A stretch of 64,000 nt of DNA from Streptomyces spectabilis (GCF_008704795.1 NZ_CP023690.1:2552501-2616500), one strand, 5' to 3'. Positions 42,068-51,204 are shown, counted from the first letter of the stretch. The notes: generated from the letters alone by a model not told the origin. Numbers and translations are program-made.

Positions 42068-43552
42068 CTAAGGCTGTTGTGACCTGGCCTTGAAGGCCGC
42101 CTTGCGGGCCTCCTTGGCGACCTTCTTGTCCGAGTGCAGCCGCCCCATCGCCTCCAGGACCTCCGCCGTGGCGGGGTGGTCGACCCGCCACGCCGCGGCG
42201 AAGAACCCGCTGTGCTGTGCGGCCAGGCCTTCGACCAGGTCGCGCAGCTCGTCGGAGTTCCCCTCGGCCGCCAGCTGCGCGGCGACCGTGTCGATGGTCA
42301 GCCAGAAGACCAGGCCCTCGGAGGGGGCGGGCACGTCCGCGGCCCCGTGCTCGGCGAGCCACACGCGCGCGAGGCCACCCAGCTCCGCGTCGTCGAGGAC
42401 CTCGCGAAGCGCGGGCTCGGCCGCGCCCCCGACCAGGGACAGCGCCTGCTGGCAGTGCAGCCGCCGCAGCGGTGCCCCCTCGTCCGCCCCGCGCGCGGCG
42501 GCAAGGAGATCGCGCGCCGCGGCCAGCGGCTCGCGCCCGTCGAGCCACTGCTCGATCTCGGCCTGCGCGGCGGCGCGCGGAAAGGCGGCGGTGGCGTCGA
42601 GCAGCGAGTCGGCGCCCTTGTCCGCGAGGTCGCCGACGGCGGGCGCGTCCACCCCGGCGTCCAGCATCCGCGCCCGCACCCCGTACAGACCGAGCGGCGT
42701 GAGGCGGACCATGCCGTACCGCGTGACGTCCTCGTCGTCGACGTCCGGCAGCGGCTCCCCCGCGGCCGCGGCGGCCTCGGCCTCGTCGACGTCCGCCATG
42801 AGGGCCTCGTCCACGGGCCGGTACGCGACGAGCCCGACGGGTTCGAGCATCCGGAACTGGTCGTCGAGCCGCATCATCGCGTCGGAGACCTGCTCCAGGA
42901 TGTCGTCGGTGGGCTCGCCCATGTCGTCCGGCACGATCATGGAGGCGGCGAGCGCGGGCAGCGGCACCGCGCCGTCCTCCGGTGCGCCCTCGCTGACGGT
43001 CAGCAGATACAGATTGCCGAGGACGCCCTCCAGGAACTCGGCCTCGGCCTGCGGGTCCCAGCCCAGTTCGGCGAAGTCGATCTCGCCGCCGCCCTGGATG
43101 ACGTCGACGAGGTTCTCCAGGTCGGGCACCGTCGCGTCGGCGAAGACGGTGTCCAGGGCGCCGAGCCAGATGCCGAGCACGTCCTGCGGCCCGCCGGAGG
43201 TGATCAGGGCGAGCTCCTCGCCGGTGGCCACGGTGCCCTCGGCGTCGTCCTCGTCGGCGTCCTCGACCTCGACGAGCCCGGTGTCGACGGCGACCCGCCA
43301 GGCCTCGCTCGCGTACGCCGCCGCGTCCCCGGCCTCCAGGCCGTCGACCCCGTCGACGAGCCCGAGCTCGGCCGCCGCCGCGGGCAGCTGCTCGTCGACG
43401 AGCTCGCCGCCCGCGCCGACCCGTGTGTCGGGCCCGGCCCAGCGGGCGAGCCGCACGGCGCGGCCGAGCAGGGGGGTCGCGAGCGCGTCCCGCGCGAGCT
43501 CCGCTTCTGAGTGCAGCAGCACCGGCGGCAGGGTGGCGGGGCTTTGGGACAT
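42068..43552 (-). CDS. Acidic protein of unknown function
   Basis: A 494-residue cytosolic protein that matches no family I can name. It is strongly acidic in the first two thirds (EVEDADEDDAEG, MADVDEAEAAAAAG, DVDDEDV) and ends in a short basic tail (KKVAKEARKAAFKARSQQP). The region TRYGMVRLTPLGLYGVRARML looks like a winged-helix-like wing, and AAFPRAAAQAEIEQWLDG onward is helical, possibly HEAT-like. It converges on the trypsin-fold cluster with only 13 bases between stops. Start MSQSPATLPPV follows CAGGAGAACC. Confidence 0.7.
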   Translation of the reverse strand: MSQSPATLPPVLLHSEAELARDALATPLLGRAVRLARWAGPDTRVGAGGELVDEQLPAAAAELGLVDGVDGLEAGDAAAYASEAWRVAVDTGLVEVEDADEDDAEGTVATGEELALITSGGPQDVLGIWLGALDTVFADATVPDLENLVDVIQGGGEIDFAELGWDPQAEAEFLEGVLGNLYLLTVSEGAPEDGAVPLPALAASMIVPDDMGEPTDDILEQVSDAMMRLDDQFRMLEPVGLVAYRPVDEALMADVDEAEAAAAAGEPLPDVDDEDVTRYGMVRLTPLGLYGVRARMLDAGVDAPAVGDLADKGADSLLDATAAFPRAAAQAEIEQWLDGREPLAAARDLLAAARGADEGAPLRRLHCQQALSLVGGAAEPALREVLDDAELGGLARVWLAEHGAADVPAPSEGLVFWLTIDTVAAQLAAEGNSDELRDLVEGLAAQHSGFFAAAWRVDHPATAEVLEAMGRLHSDKKVAKEARKAAFKARSQQP

Positions 43553-43851
43553 CGGCTGGTTCTCCTGACGGGCCTGACGGGGTACGGGTCTGCTGCGTGA
43601 AGCCTAGACGGGTTTGACCGCCCGCCGCCCGCCGCTCCGCCTCCGCCGCAGGGCCCCGTGGCGTTCCGGGCTTGCCCCTCTTTGCTGGGGTTCATGTCCC
43701 TGTCAGAAAACGTACAGGCGCGGGACACCGGCCCGACCTTGACAACTCCCCTGCTCACACCGGAGATTGACGCGCGTAGAGCGCCACCTCCCCGAGCCGT
43801 GTGACCCTCTGCCCCTCATCCCCGATTCATCCCCGATTCCCGGAGTCCTCG
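43553..43851 (+). promoter_or_regulatory. Divergent gap before the nuclease gene with a -35-like box
   Basis: About 300 bases between divergent genes. TTGACA occurs at 43739-43744, an exact -35 consensus, but bases 17-18 downstream (GGAGAT) are a poor -10. GGTTCATGTCCCTGTCAGAAA near 43690-43710 loosely recalls a PHO box. No small gene or strong hairpin is seen. Confidence 0.35.
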
Positions 43852-45711
43852 ATGTCCCACATATCCCGATCCCGCATGGCCAGATCCGCCGCCGTCAGCA
43901 CGGTCGTCGCCACCGCCCTCGCGGCCGGTCTGCTCGCCGCGACCAGCTCGGCGGCCTCCTCGACGGCCGCGCCGGACGCCGGCGAGGTGCGCGTGCACGA
44001 CATCCAGGGCACCACGCGCCTCTCACCGCTCGCGGGGCAGCAGGTCGCCGACGTGCCGGGCATCGTCACCGGAGTACGGGCGTACGGCTCGAAGGGCTTC
44101 TGGATCCAGGACCCGAAGGCGGACGGCGACCGCGCCACCAGCGAGGGCGTCTTCGTCTACACCGGCGCGAACCCGACCGTGAAGACGGGCGACGCGGTCC
44201 GTGTCTCCGGCACGGTCACCGAGTACGTGCCCGGCGGCGCGGGCTCCGGCAACCAGTCCCTCACGCAGATCACCAAGCCGACCGTGACCGTCGAGTCGTC
44301 CGGCAACGAGCTGCCCGCCCCGGTCACGATCAACGCCAAGTCGGTGCCGTCCGCGTACGCGCCCGCGGGCGACCCGGCCGACGGCAACAGCGTCAACAAG
44401 CTGCCGCTGCGGCCCCGCTCGTACGCCCTGGACCTCTACGAGTCCCTGGAAGGCATGAACGTACGCGTCGGCTCCTCGCGCGTGGTCGGCGCGAGCGACC
44501 CGTACAACGAGCTGTGGGTGACCGTGAAACCGCACGAGAACACCACCCGGCGCGGGGGCGCGCGCTACGGCTCGTACGAGGCGCAGAACACCGGGCGGCT
44601 CCAGATCCAGCAGCTGGCGCCGGTCTCCGAGCAGCCGTTCCCGAAGGCGGACGTCGGGGACGTCCTGACCGGGGTCACCGAGGGCCCGCTGGACTTCAAC
44701 CAGTTCGGCGGGTACACGCTCACCGCGCGCTCCCTCGGCAAGGTCGTGGGCAAGGGCCTGGAGCGGGAGCGGACCCGGCCGCAGCGCGAGCGCGAGCTGG
44801 CCGTGGCCACGTACAACGTGGAGAACCTGGACCCGGGCGACCCGCAGGCCAAGTTCGACGCGCTCGCGCAGGCCGTCGTCACCAACCTCGCCTCGCCCGA
44901 CATCCTGGCCCTGGAGGAGATCCAGGACAACAACGGCGCGAAGAACGACGGCACGGTGGCCGCCGACCAGACGCTGACGAAGTTCACGGACGCCATCGCC
45001 GCGGCGGGCGGCCCGCGCTACGCGTGGCGCTCGGTCGACCCGGAGAACAACAAGGACGGCGGCGAGCCCGGCGGCAACATCCGCCAGGTGTTCCTCTACA
45101 ACCCCGAGCGCGTGTCGTTCACCGACCGCGACGGCGGCGACGCGACCACGGCGACGGACGTCGTGCGCCGGGGCAAGCGCGCGGCCCTCACCCACTCGCC
45201 CGGCCGGATCGACCCGGCGAACGCGGCGTGGACCAACAGCCGCAAGCCGCTCGCGGGCGAGTTCACCTTCCGCGGCAGGACCGTCTTCGTGGTCGCCAAC
45301 CACTTCGCGTCCAAGGGCGGCGACGAGTCCCTGACCTCCCACCACCAGCCGCCGTCCCGCTCCTCCGAGGTCCAGCGGGTGAAGCAGGCCGAGGCGGTCA
45401 ACGCCTTCGCGCGCAAGGTCCGCGCGGTCGAGCGGAACGCGGACGTCGTGGTCCTCGGCGACATCAACGACTTCGAGTTCTCCCCGGCCACCCGGGCCCT
45501 GGAGGCGGGCGGCGCGCTGCGCGCGGGCATCAAGTCCCTGCCGCGCGCCGAGCGCTACTCCTACGTCTACCAGGGCAACTCCCAGGTCCTCGACCAGATC
45601 CTGGTGAGCCCCGGCGTCGGCCGCTTCGCCTACGACAGCGTCCACATCAACGCCGAGTTCAGCGCCCAGAACAGCGACCACGACCCGCAGATCGTCCGCT
45701 TCAAGCCGTAG
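43852..45711 (+). CDS. Secreted endonuclease/exonuclease/phosphatase family nuclease (ExeM/NucH-like)
   Basis: A 619-residue exported protein. The signal peptide runs from MSHISRSRMAR through VATALAAGLLAATSS. Residues ~40-300 hold an OB-like domain (QQVADVPGIVTGVRAYGSK, GDAVRVSGTVTEYVPGG); the EEP nuclease domain follows with ATYNVENLDPGD, ILALEEIQDNNG, VVANHFASKGGD, VVVLGDINDFEFS and the final NSDHDPQIV. These supply the metal and catalytic His/Asp residues. It should degrade extracellular DNA. GGAG six bases before the ATG sets the start. Confidence 0.92.
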   Translation: MSHISRSRMARSAAVSTVVATALAAGLLAATSSAASSTAAPDAGEVRVHDIQGTTRLSPLAGQQVADVPGIVTGVRAYGSKGFWIQDPKADGDRATSEGVFVYTGANPTVKTGDAVRVSGTVTEYVPGGAGSGNQSLTQITKPTVTVESSGNELPAPVTINAKSVPSAYAPAGDPADGNSVNKLPLRPRSYALDLYESLEGMNVRVGSSRVVGASDPYNELWVTVKPHENTTRRGGARYGSYEAQNTGRLQIQQLAPVSEQPFPKADVGDVLTGVTEGPLDFNQFGGYTLTARSLGKVVGKGLERERTRPQRERELAVATYNVENLDPGDPQAKFDALAQAVVTNLASPDILALEEIQDNNGAKNDGTVAADQTLTKFTDAIAAAGGPRYAWRSVDPENNKDGGEPGGNIRQVFLYNPERVSFTDRDGGDATTATDVVRRGKRAALTHSPGRIDPANAAWTNSRKPLAGEFTFRGRTVFVVANHFASKGGDESLTSHHQPPSRSSEVQRVKQAEAVNAFARKVRAVERNADVVVLGDINDFEFSPATRALEAGGALRAGIKSLPRAERYSYVYQGNSQVLDQILVSPGVGRFAYDSVHINAEFSAQNSDHDPQIVRFKP

Positions 45712-45731
45712 GTCCCACCCCGAAGGCGAAC

Positions 45732-45752
45732 CGGTACCGCCGCACGGTACCG
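45732..45752. terminator. Hairpin between the nuclease and SGNH hydrolase genes
   Basis: Eight base pairs (45732-45739 with 45745-45752, built on GGTACC) close a five-base loop between convergent genes. Confidence 0.6.
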
Positions 45753-45823
45753 CTCGCCGTCACCGCGTCCCCGGCCGCGGCGACGGTCGAGGTCCGGCTC
45801 GTCGAAGTCGGCCTCGACCGTCG

Positions 45824-46615
45824 TCAAGCCCGTTCCGTCAGCGTCACCACGTCGAGCCCCGGCCGCTTCGCGGTGTGTCCGTCGTTCCGCGGCACGCGCC
45901 ACCGCCGGGCCCGCCGCCGCACCCAGGGCCCCGCCGCCCCGGCCAGCCACCGCACCTCCTGGGCCGCGCCGCCGAGCGCGGAGACCGGGGCGAGCGGCGG
46001 CAGCGGGCGGGCCCAGTGCGCGTACCCGGGGACGCCGAGCGCGTCGGCGACGCCCTCGGCGATCAGGGCGTGGCCGAGCGGGCTCGCGTGCATCCGGTCG
46101 CGGCTCCACAGCCGCGGGTCGGCCGTGATCCGCATGGGGAACAGGTCGAGCACGACGACGCCGTGCCGGTCGGCGGCCGCCCGGATGCGGGCGTTGAGGT
46201 CCATCACGCGGGGCTGCGCGCGGCGCGCGAGCGGGGCGATGCGGCCGATGTCGGGGATGGTCACGGTGGCCACGCACGCGCCCGCCCCGGTGAGTTCGGC
46301 GAACATCTCCTCCATGGCGCGTGCCGTGCGGGCCGCGTCGTAGCCAGGGCCGACCAGATCGTCGACCCCGGCCACGACGGTCGCGAGGTCCGGCTTCAGG
46401 GCCAGGGCGGACGGGAGCTGGTCGTCCCTCACCTGCTCCGTGACGCGGCCGCGCACCGCGAGGTTGGCGTACGAGAAGTCCGGGTGGCCGACGGCGAGGA
46501 TCTCCGCGAGCCGGTCGGCCCAGCCGCGGTAGCCACGGTGTTCGTCACCGTCGCCGAGCCCTTCGGTACGGCTGTCTCCGACGGCGACGTACCGCGCGTA
46601 CGGATGCGAGGTCAT
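45824..46615 (-). CDS. SGNH/GDSL hydrolase family protein
   Basis: A 263-residue esterase-like protein. Block I carries the nucleophile in YVAVGDSRTEGLGD, block II Gly in NLAVRGR, block III in VVAGVDDLVGP (Asp replacing the usual Asn), and block V has the Asp-His pair in WSRDRMHASPLGH. There is no signal peptide, so it is cytosolic. The C-terminal ~40 residues are rich in Arg and Trp. The Asn-to-Asp change in block III is seen in some members. Substrate unknown. Confidence 0.87.
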   Translation of the reverse strand: MTSHPYARYVAVGDSRTEGLGDGDEHRGYRGWADRLAEILAVGHPDFSYANLAVRGRVTEQVRDDQLPSALALKPDLATVVAGVDDLVGPGYDAARTARAMEEMFAELTGAGACVATVTIPDIGRIAPLARRAQPRVMDLNARIRAAADRHGVVVLDLFPMRITADPRLWSRDRMHASPLGHALIAEGVADALGVPGYAHWARPLPPLAPVSALGGAAQEVRWLAGAAGPWVRRRARRWRVPRNDGHTAKRPGLDVVTLTERA

Positions 46616-46737
46616 GGCCCGAGGGTCCTGCGGAGACGAGGCTTCCGTCAACGAGGCGTCGATGCCCCTCGGCGCACTCCGGCCACCGCGCGCCCCACCC
46701 CGCCCGGGTGCCCCCTGGGCCGGTCCCGCAGGGTGGT

Positions 46738-47400
46738 CTAGTCCGCTTTCCGCAGCCTCCCCAACTCGCTCTGGAACCAGTCGAGCCGGGCCTGGAGCAG
46801 TGCCGCCTCGGCGGCCAGCTCGGGCAGGCCGAGGCCCGCCGGGACCGCTCCGGGCACCGCGGGGGCGGCGGTCACCCGCAGCCCCTCGCCCGCCGCGGCC
46901 GCGAACCCGGGCAGGGTCACCGCCGCGCGGCCGCCGCCGCGCCCGCACCGGCCGCACACCCCTTCGAGGGCGCGCCACCCGGGCCTGCCCCAGCCCGCGT
47001 CGGCGAGCCCGGTGGCGGCCGCTCCGCAGTCGCAGGGCTGCACGGTCAGCGCGCGGACCCGCTGGCGCGCGTACCGGAAGCCCCGCTCGAAGCGGATGTA
47101 CGCGCCGAGCACCGCCACCCGCAGGAGGGCGGCCGAGCGGTGCTCGGCGGTGCACAGCAGCCCCTCGGCCTCGGCACGCGCGTGCACGCAGTGGAAGCCG
47201 CAGTCGCAGCGCCGGTGCGGCGCGCGGTGCCGCCGGCCGTAGGCGCAGCGGGCCTCGTCGAGCACGCCGTAGGGCAGGCTGCCGCCCAGGGAGATGCCGG
47301 TGAAGGCGGCCCGGGTGCCGTCGTGGGACAGCATCGGGTGGGCGATCTTGTATCCGGTCGGCGGCTCCTTCGGGCGTTCCTCGGGAAGCCGGGGGCTCAT
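46738..47400 (-). CDS. Cys-rich, probably zinc-binding protein of unknown function
   Basis: A 220-residue protein with three Cys/His clusters: HRRCDCGFHCVHARAEAEG, LTVQPCDCGAA and LEGVCGRCGRGGGRAAV. The spacing suggests two or three zinc knuckles. The N-terminal TGYKIAHPMLSHDGTRAAFTG and the helix ELAAEAALLQARLDWFQSEL near the C-terminus are not family names I know. Its ATG overlaps the stop of a 48-residue ORF (ATGA), so the two are coupled. Function unknown. Confidence 0.72.
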   Translation of the reverse strand: MSPRLPEERPKEPPTGYKIAHPMLSHDGTRAAFTGISLGGSLPYGVLDEARCAYGRRHRAPHRRCDCGFHCVHARAEAEGLLCTAEHRSAALLRVAVLGAYIRFERGFRYARQRVRALTVQPCDCGAAATGLADAGWGRPGWRALEGVCGRCGRGGGRAAVTLPGFAAAAGEGLRVTAAPAVPGAVPAGLGLPELAAEAALLQARLDWFQSELGRLRKAD

Positions 47401-47543
47401 CGGCCGACGGGCACCTCGCGCGCGACGGCCGCTTCCAGCTCTTCGGCGTCGAGGGCGGGTTCGGGGGTCTCTTCGTCGAAGGCCGCGCTCCCGCGGGGCT
47501 CTTCCTCGGCGATTCCGGTGGCGAGTGCCTTGCCCAGCCTCAT
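47397..47543 (-). CDS. Small 48-residue acidic protein coupled to the Cys-rich gene
   Basis: A short ORF on the minus strand: it begins MRLGKALATGIAEEEPRG and ends LEAAVAREVPVGR. AGGAGG lies five bases before its ATG, a strong ribosome site, and its stop overlaps the next start by four bases. The composition is acidic in the middle (FDEETPEP, LDAEELE). No known domain. The signals for translation are better than those of many larger genes here, which makes it a real gene rather than a chance frame. Confidence 0.7.
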   Translation of the reverse strand: MRLGKALATGIAEEEPRGSAAFDEETPEPALDAEELEAAVAREVPVGR

Positions 47544-47627
47544 GCTGCCTCCTGTACACGGGGTACGGACCTGTGCGCCTGGCTCCCGCCATGGTGACGC
47601 ATTGCCGGGCGTGTTGGCACCCCCGTC

Positions 47628-48863
47628 TCAGCGGGCGGCGGTCAGCGGTACCCAGCGCCCGAGGTAGTCGCTGGACGCCTTGCGGAAGCCGCTCAGCGGC
47701 ACGGCCTTCTTGCTGCCGACGGTGACGAGCAGCAGCTGGTTGCGGAACTCGTTCTTGCCGCTGCACTTCTTGGGGTCGCAGCCGATGGTGATGAGGCGTT
47801 TGTTGTCGGCCCAGGCGAGCGGCTGCATGCCGGGCACGAGGCCGACCTTCTTGCCGGTCCTGGGGTCCACGAGCCTCGATCCGCCGGAGTCGCCGTCGGA
47901 CGCGACGAGCTTTCCGTCGGGCGAGAGACCGGCCCGGGACCAGCCCCCGAACCGCTCGCCTGCGGGCGCGGTCGTCTTCGCGCCGGACGTGGTGTACCAG
48001 GCGCGGCTGTCGGACTTTCCGTTGCTGGGCTTGAGCTGCTCGACGTAGAGCTTGGTGCCGTCGTGGCTCCAGTCGACGTCTTCGCGCGGGTTGCCGTCGT
48101 AGCCGCTCCACTCGGTCGACGGCGGAGGCTGCCGCAGCTTCCGGAAGGGTCCGACCTCGCCCGAGCCCGCGTCGACGAGGTAGAAGCCGGTGCGGCTGCC
48201 GTGCGGCTGGGCGCCGTTGGCCGGGTGGTCGCCGGACCTGTCGATGAGCCGGTCGGGGTTCTTGCTGTAGGCGGTCGCCACGAGGCGCTTGCCGTCCGGG
48301 GACCATTCGACGCCCGCGACCGGGCGCTCGACGGGGATCCAGCGCTCGACCTTCCCCGTGATGAGGTCGAGCATGCCGATGCGCCGGGCGGGCAGTTCGC
48401 CCTCCAGGACGGCGGCGGTGCGCATTCCGGGTGCCACGTCGACCCAGGCCCACTTCGTGTCGAGCGCCTTGTACCGGCCGGCCTTCTGGTCGAGGACGGT
48501 GTAGTGGCGGGTGAACAGCTCGTCGCCGCCCGGCTGTTTGACCGTGCGGCTGGTGAAGTACCCCGACACGGCGGTGCCTCCGGCCGCGACCATGTCACGC
48601 GGCGGGGACTGGTCGGGGTGCGCCACCACGTCCCCGGTGATCGACTCGCTCGCCGGGCTCGCGGCCTCCGCGTCGTCACCCAGCTCCGGCACCGTCACCG
48701 CCGCGGCGACCAGGGCCGCCGCCACGGCGACGGCTCCGGCGGCGCCGCGCCGGTTGCGGCGCCGCCGGGCGGTCAGGACCCGGTCGGCGAGGTCGCCCCG
48801 CGCCGTACCGCTCGCCGCGGCCTCCTCCTGGAGCGTCTCGCGCACCAGCTGTTCCACGTTCAC
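47628..48863 (-). CDS. Membrane-anchored WD40/TolB-like beta-propeller protein, ECF sigma partner
   Basis: A 411-residue protein: a cytosolic N-terminus (MNVEQLVRETLQEEAAAS, then ARRRRNRR), one membrane segment (AAGAVAVAAALVAAAVTV, about 40-58), and an outside propeller with WD40-like turns such as VEWSPDGKRLVATAY, VDWSHDGTKLYVE and AGLSPDGKLVASDG. Its start overlaps the stop of the SigE-type sigma gene (ATGA). The arrangement resembles SigE-family sigma factors with their membrane partner; the N-terminus could hold the sigma factor. A Cys pair (GCDPKKCSG) is extracellular. Confidence 0.8.
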   Translation of the reverse strand: MNVEQLVRETLQEEAAASGTARGDLADRVLTARRRRNRRGAAGAVAVAAALVAAAVTVPELGDDAEAASPASESITGDVVAHPDQSPPRDMVAAGGTAVSGYFTSRTVKQPGGDELFTRHYTVLDQKAGRYKALDTKWAWVDVAPGMRTAAVLEGELPARRIGMLDLITGKVERWIPVERPVAGVEWSPDGKRLVATAYSKNPDRLIDRSGDHPANGAQPHGSRTGFYLVDAGSGEVGPFRKLRQPPPSTEWSGYDGNPREDVDWSHDGTKLYVEQLKPSNGKSDSRAWYTTSGAKTTAPAGERFGGWSRAGLSPDGKLVASDGDSGGSRLVDPRTGKKVGLVPGMQPLAWADNKRLITIGCDPKKCSGKNEFRNQLLLVTVGSKKAVPLSGFRKASSDYLGRWVPLTAAR

Positions 48864-49414
48864 GGACGTACCTCCACAGGTGAGATGCCACGGGGCGGGG
48901 CGATCCCGGCGGTCGCCGGGCCGAGCGCCGCCAGCTCGGGCGCGAGCGCGCGCAGCCGGGCGAGCGAACGGTGCGTGGTGCTGCGGACCGTGCCGACGGA
49001 GCAGCCGAGGATGCGGGCCACGTCGGCCTCGGGCAGGTCCTCGAAGTACCGCAGGACGAGCACGGCGCGCTGGCGCGCGGTGAGCCGGGCGAGCGCGCCG
49101 CGCATCACGACGCGCAGTTCGGCGGCTCCCTCACCGCCGTCGTCCGCCCGCTCGGGCGGCTCGGCGACGGCCACCTCGCGGCGCGGCCACTTCAGCCGCC
49201 ACCGGCCGACCTGCTGCCGGTAGAGGACCTGCCGTACGTACGCCTCCGGCTCGTCGACCCTGCTCCACCGGTCGGCGACCTTCACCAGAGCGGTCTGCAG
49301 CAGGTCCTCCGCGGCGTGCCGGTCGCCGCCGCTGAGCAGGACGGCGGTCCTCAGCAGAGCGCCGGACCTGCTCTCCACGAACTCCCGGAAGCGTTCCTGG
49401 CTTTCGGCATCCAT
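48860..49414 (-). CDS. ECF RNA polymerase sigma factor, SigE family
   Basis: A 184-residue sigma-70-like factor. Region 2 covers FREFVESRSGALLRTAVLLS and HAAEDLLQTALVKVADRW; region 4 covers LARLTARQRAVLVLRYFEDL through EADVARILGCSVGTVRSTTH. The ATG after AGAAGG is chosen over a GTG two codons upstream. It is the first gene of a pair with the membrane propeller protein, which may act as its anti-sigma factor or signal input. Targets are unknown. Confidence 0.92.
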   Translation of the reverse strand: MDAESQERFREFVESRSGALLRTAVLLSGGDRHAAEDLLQTALVKVADRWSRVDEPEAYVRQVLYRQQVGRWRLKWPRREVAVAEPPERADDGGEGAAELRVVMRGALARLTARQRAVLVLRYFEDLPEADVARILGCSVGTVRSTTHRSLARLRALAPELAALGPATAGIAPPRGISPVEVRP

Positions 49415-49532
49415 CGTCACCTTCTCTTCTCCGGCGGCCTCGCTGCCCCCTCTGCTGTGGATGACGTGCGCGGACCCGCGTCGCTATGCCTGTGGCGCGA
49501 CGCGGGTCCGGGGCGGGTGCGGCAGGAGTGGC

Positions 49533-50126
49533 TCAGTGCTTGGGGCCGAAGCCCTCCCCCTTGGTCCACTTCAGCCGGTGCGCGTAGCGCTTGAACGTGA
49601 CCTGCTTGCCGTTCTTGGTGATCTCGGCCTTGATCCAGCCGTCGAAGCTCTTGGTGAGGTGGCGGTCCCACGTGGTCAGGCGGCCGGTGGCGACGGCGGC
49701 GAGCGACTCCTGCGGGGGCTCGCCGTCGTAGCAGTACCTCGCCCAGTCGGCGATCGCCGCGACGGTCCCGGCGCGGGCCTTGAGCGTGATGCCCTGGCAG
49801 ACGTCGGTCTTGGTGCGGTAGACGTTCTTGGGCTTGGACCAGCCGCGCGCCTTGGGGCTGTAGTCCTGGACGTACAGGCCCTTCTTGTCCAGGTAGTGCA
49901 TGGCGACGCGGCGGCCGTCCGCGAGCTTCACCTGCGACTCGAAGCGCGTCTTGTCGCCGCCGTAGTGGATGTCGGTGTGCTGGAGCTTGTAGCTGTGGCT
50001 CCCCTTGGGCTTAGCGCCCGCGTCCTTGGCCACGCTCGGGCCGGCCACGCTCGACCCGCCCCCGGCGAGCAGCAGGGCCACCGCCGCGCCCGCCGACACC
50101 AAGGCCTTCGTTCCTGCTCTGTTCAT
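49533..50126 (-). CDS. Secreted protein of unknown function
   Basis: A 197-residue exported protein. The signal peptide (RAGTKALVSAGAAVALLLAG, cut near SVAGPSV) is followed by a mature part rich in Lys, Tyr and Trp (YKLQHTDIHYGGDKTRFE, YSPKARGWSKPKNVYRTK). Two cysteines (DVCQG, ARYCYDG) may form a disulfide. GGGGAGATCGAC precedes the ATG. It has no family I recognise. It stands directly upstream of the sigma gene on the same strand and might belong to its regulon. Confidence 0.72.
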   Translation of the reverse strand: MNRAGTKALVSAGAAVALLLAGGGSSVAGPSVAKDAGAKPKGSHSYKLQHTDIHYGGDKTRFESQVKLADGRRVAMHYLDKKGLYVQDYSPKARGWSKPKNVYRTKTDVCQGITLKARAGTVAAIADWARYCYDGEPPQESLAAVATGRLTTWDRHLTKSFDGWIKAEITKNGKQVTFKRYAHRLKWTKGEGFGPKH

Positions 50127-50163
50127 GTCGATCTCCCCTCCGTTTCGCGCAGCATACGCACAG

Positions 50164-50194
50164 AGGGCGCCCCTCCAGTGAGGAGGGGCGCCCT
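50164..50194 (-). terminator. Hairpin terminator after dapD
   Basis: A 13-bp perfect stem (50164-50176 with 50182-50194) and five-base loop lie 20 bases beyond the dapD stop, between dapD and the secreted-protein gene on the minus strand. Confidence 0.85.
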
Positions 50195-50214
50195 TTCGTG
50201 CGGGACCGTGACGG

Positions 50215-51204
50215 TCAGTTGTGGCTGTGCAGTACGTCGTTGAGGCCGCCCCACACCGCGTTGTTCGGCCGGGCCTCGACGGCGCCGGTGACCGAGTTGC
50301 GGCGGAAGAGGATGTTCGAGGCGCCGGAGAGCTCACGGGCCTTGACGATCTGGCCGTCGGGCATGGTCACGCGCGTACCGGCCGTGACGTACAGGCCCGC
50401 CTCGACGACGCACTCGTCGCCGAGCGCGATGCCGACGCCGGCCTCGGCGCCGATCAGGCAGCGCTCGCCGATGACGATGCGGACGTTGCCGCCGCCGGAG
50501 AGCGTGCCCATGGTGGAGGCGCCGCCGCCGATGTCGGAGCCGTCGCCGACGACGACGCCGGCGGAGATGCGGCCCTCGACCATGGAGGTGCCGAGCGTGC
50601 CCGCGTTGAAGTTCACGAAGCCCTCGTGCATCACGGTGGTGCCCTCGGCGAGGTGCGCGCCGAGCCGGACGCGGTCGGCGTCGCCGATGCGGACGCCCTT
50701 GGGCGCGACGTAGTCCGTCATGCGCGGGAACTTGTCGACGCTCGTCACGGCGAGGTGCAGGCCCTCGGCGCGGGCGTTCAGACGGACCTTCTCCAGGTCG
50801 TCGACGGCGACCGGGCCGAGCGAGGTCCAGGCGACGTTGGCGAGGAAGCCGAACATGCCGTCCAGGCTCGCGCCGTGCGGCTTGATCAGGCGGTGGCTGA
50901 GCAGGTGCAGCCGCAGGTAGACGTCGTGCGCGTCCAGCGGCTTCTCGTCGAGCGACGCGATGACCGTACGGACGGCGACGACCTCCACACCGCGGCGGGC
51001 GTCCGGCCCGATCGCCTTCGCGGCACCTTCGCCGAGCAGCTCCACGGCACGCTCGGCGCTCAGCCGCTCGCTCCCGGCGGGGCCCGGCTCGTCGACGAGC
51101 TCGGGGGCGGGGAACCAGGTGTCGAGCACGGTGCCGTCAGCGGCGATGGTGGCGAGCCCGGCGCCCACGGCGCCGGTGGTGCGGGAAGCAGTCGTATCGG
51201 TCAT
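50215..51204 (-). CDS. dapD: 2,3,4,5-tetrahydropyridine-2,6-dicarboxylate N-succinyltransferase
   Basis: Makes N-succinyl-2-amino-6-oxopimelate in lysine and meso-diaminopimelate synthesis, needed for peptidoglycan. The 329-residue product is the actinobacterial DapD type: an N-terminal domain with [20 protein letters not shown] and [18 protein letters not shown], then left-handed beta-helix turns ([42 protein letters not shown] in part) and [21 protein letters not shown]. It starts inside the stop of an MFS gene (ATGA). Aspartate semialdehyde links it to the ectoine operon upstream in metabolism. Confidence 0.95.
   Translation of the reverse strand: MTDTTASRTTGAVGAGLATIAADGTVLDTWFPAPELVDEPGPAGSERLSAERAVELLGEGAAKAIGPDARRGVEVVAVRTVIASLDEKPLDAHDVYLRLHLLSHRLIKPHGASLDGMFGFLANVAWTSLGPVAVDDLEKVRLNARAEGLHLAVTSVDKFPRMTDYVAPKGVRIGDADRVRLGAHLAEGTTVMHEGFVNFNAGTLGTSMVEGRISAGVVVGDGSDIGGGASTMGTLSGGGNVRIVIGERCLIGAEAGVGIALGDECVVEAGLYVTAGTRVTMPDGQIVKARELSGASNILFRRNSVTGAVEARPNNAVWGGLNDVLHSHN

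Noticed and set aside
46738..47543. The Cys-rich gene and small ORF as a lanthipeptide or other RiPP cluster
   Set aside because: No modifying enzyme, leader peptidase or transporter is nearby, and the small ORF has no Cys and few Ser/Thr residues.
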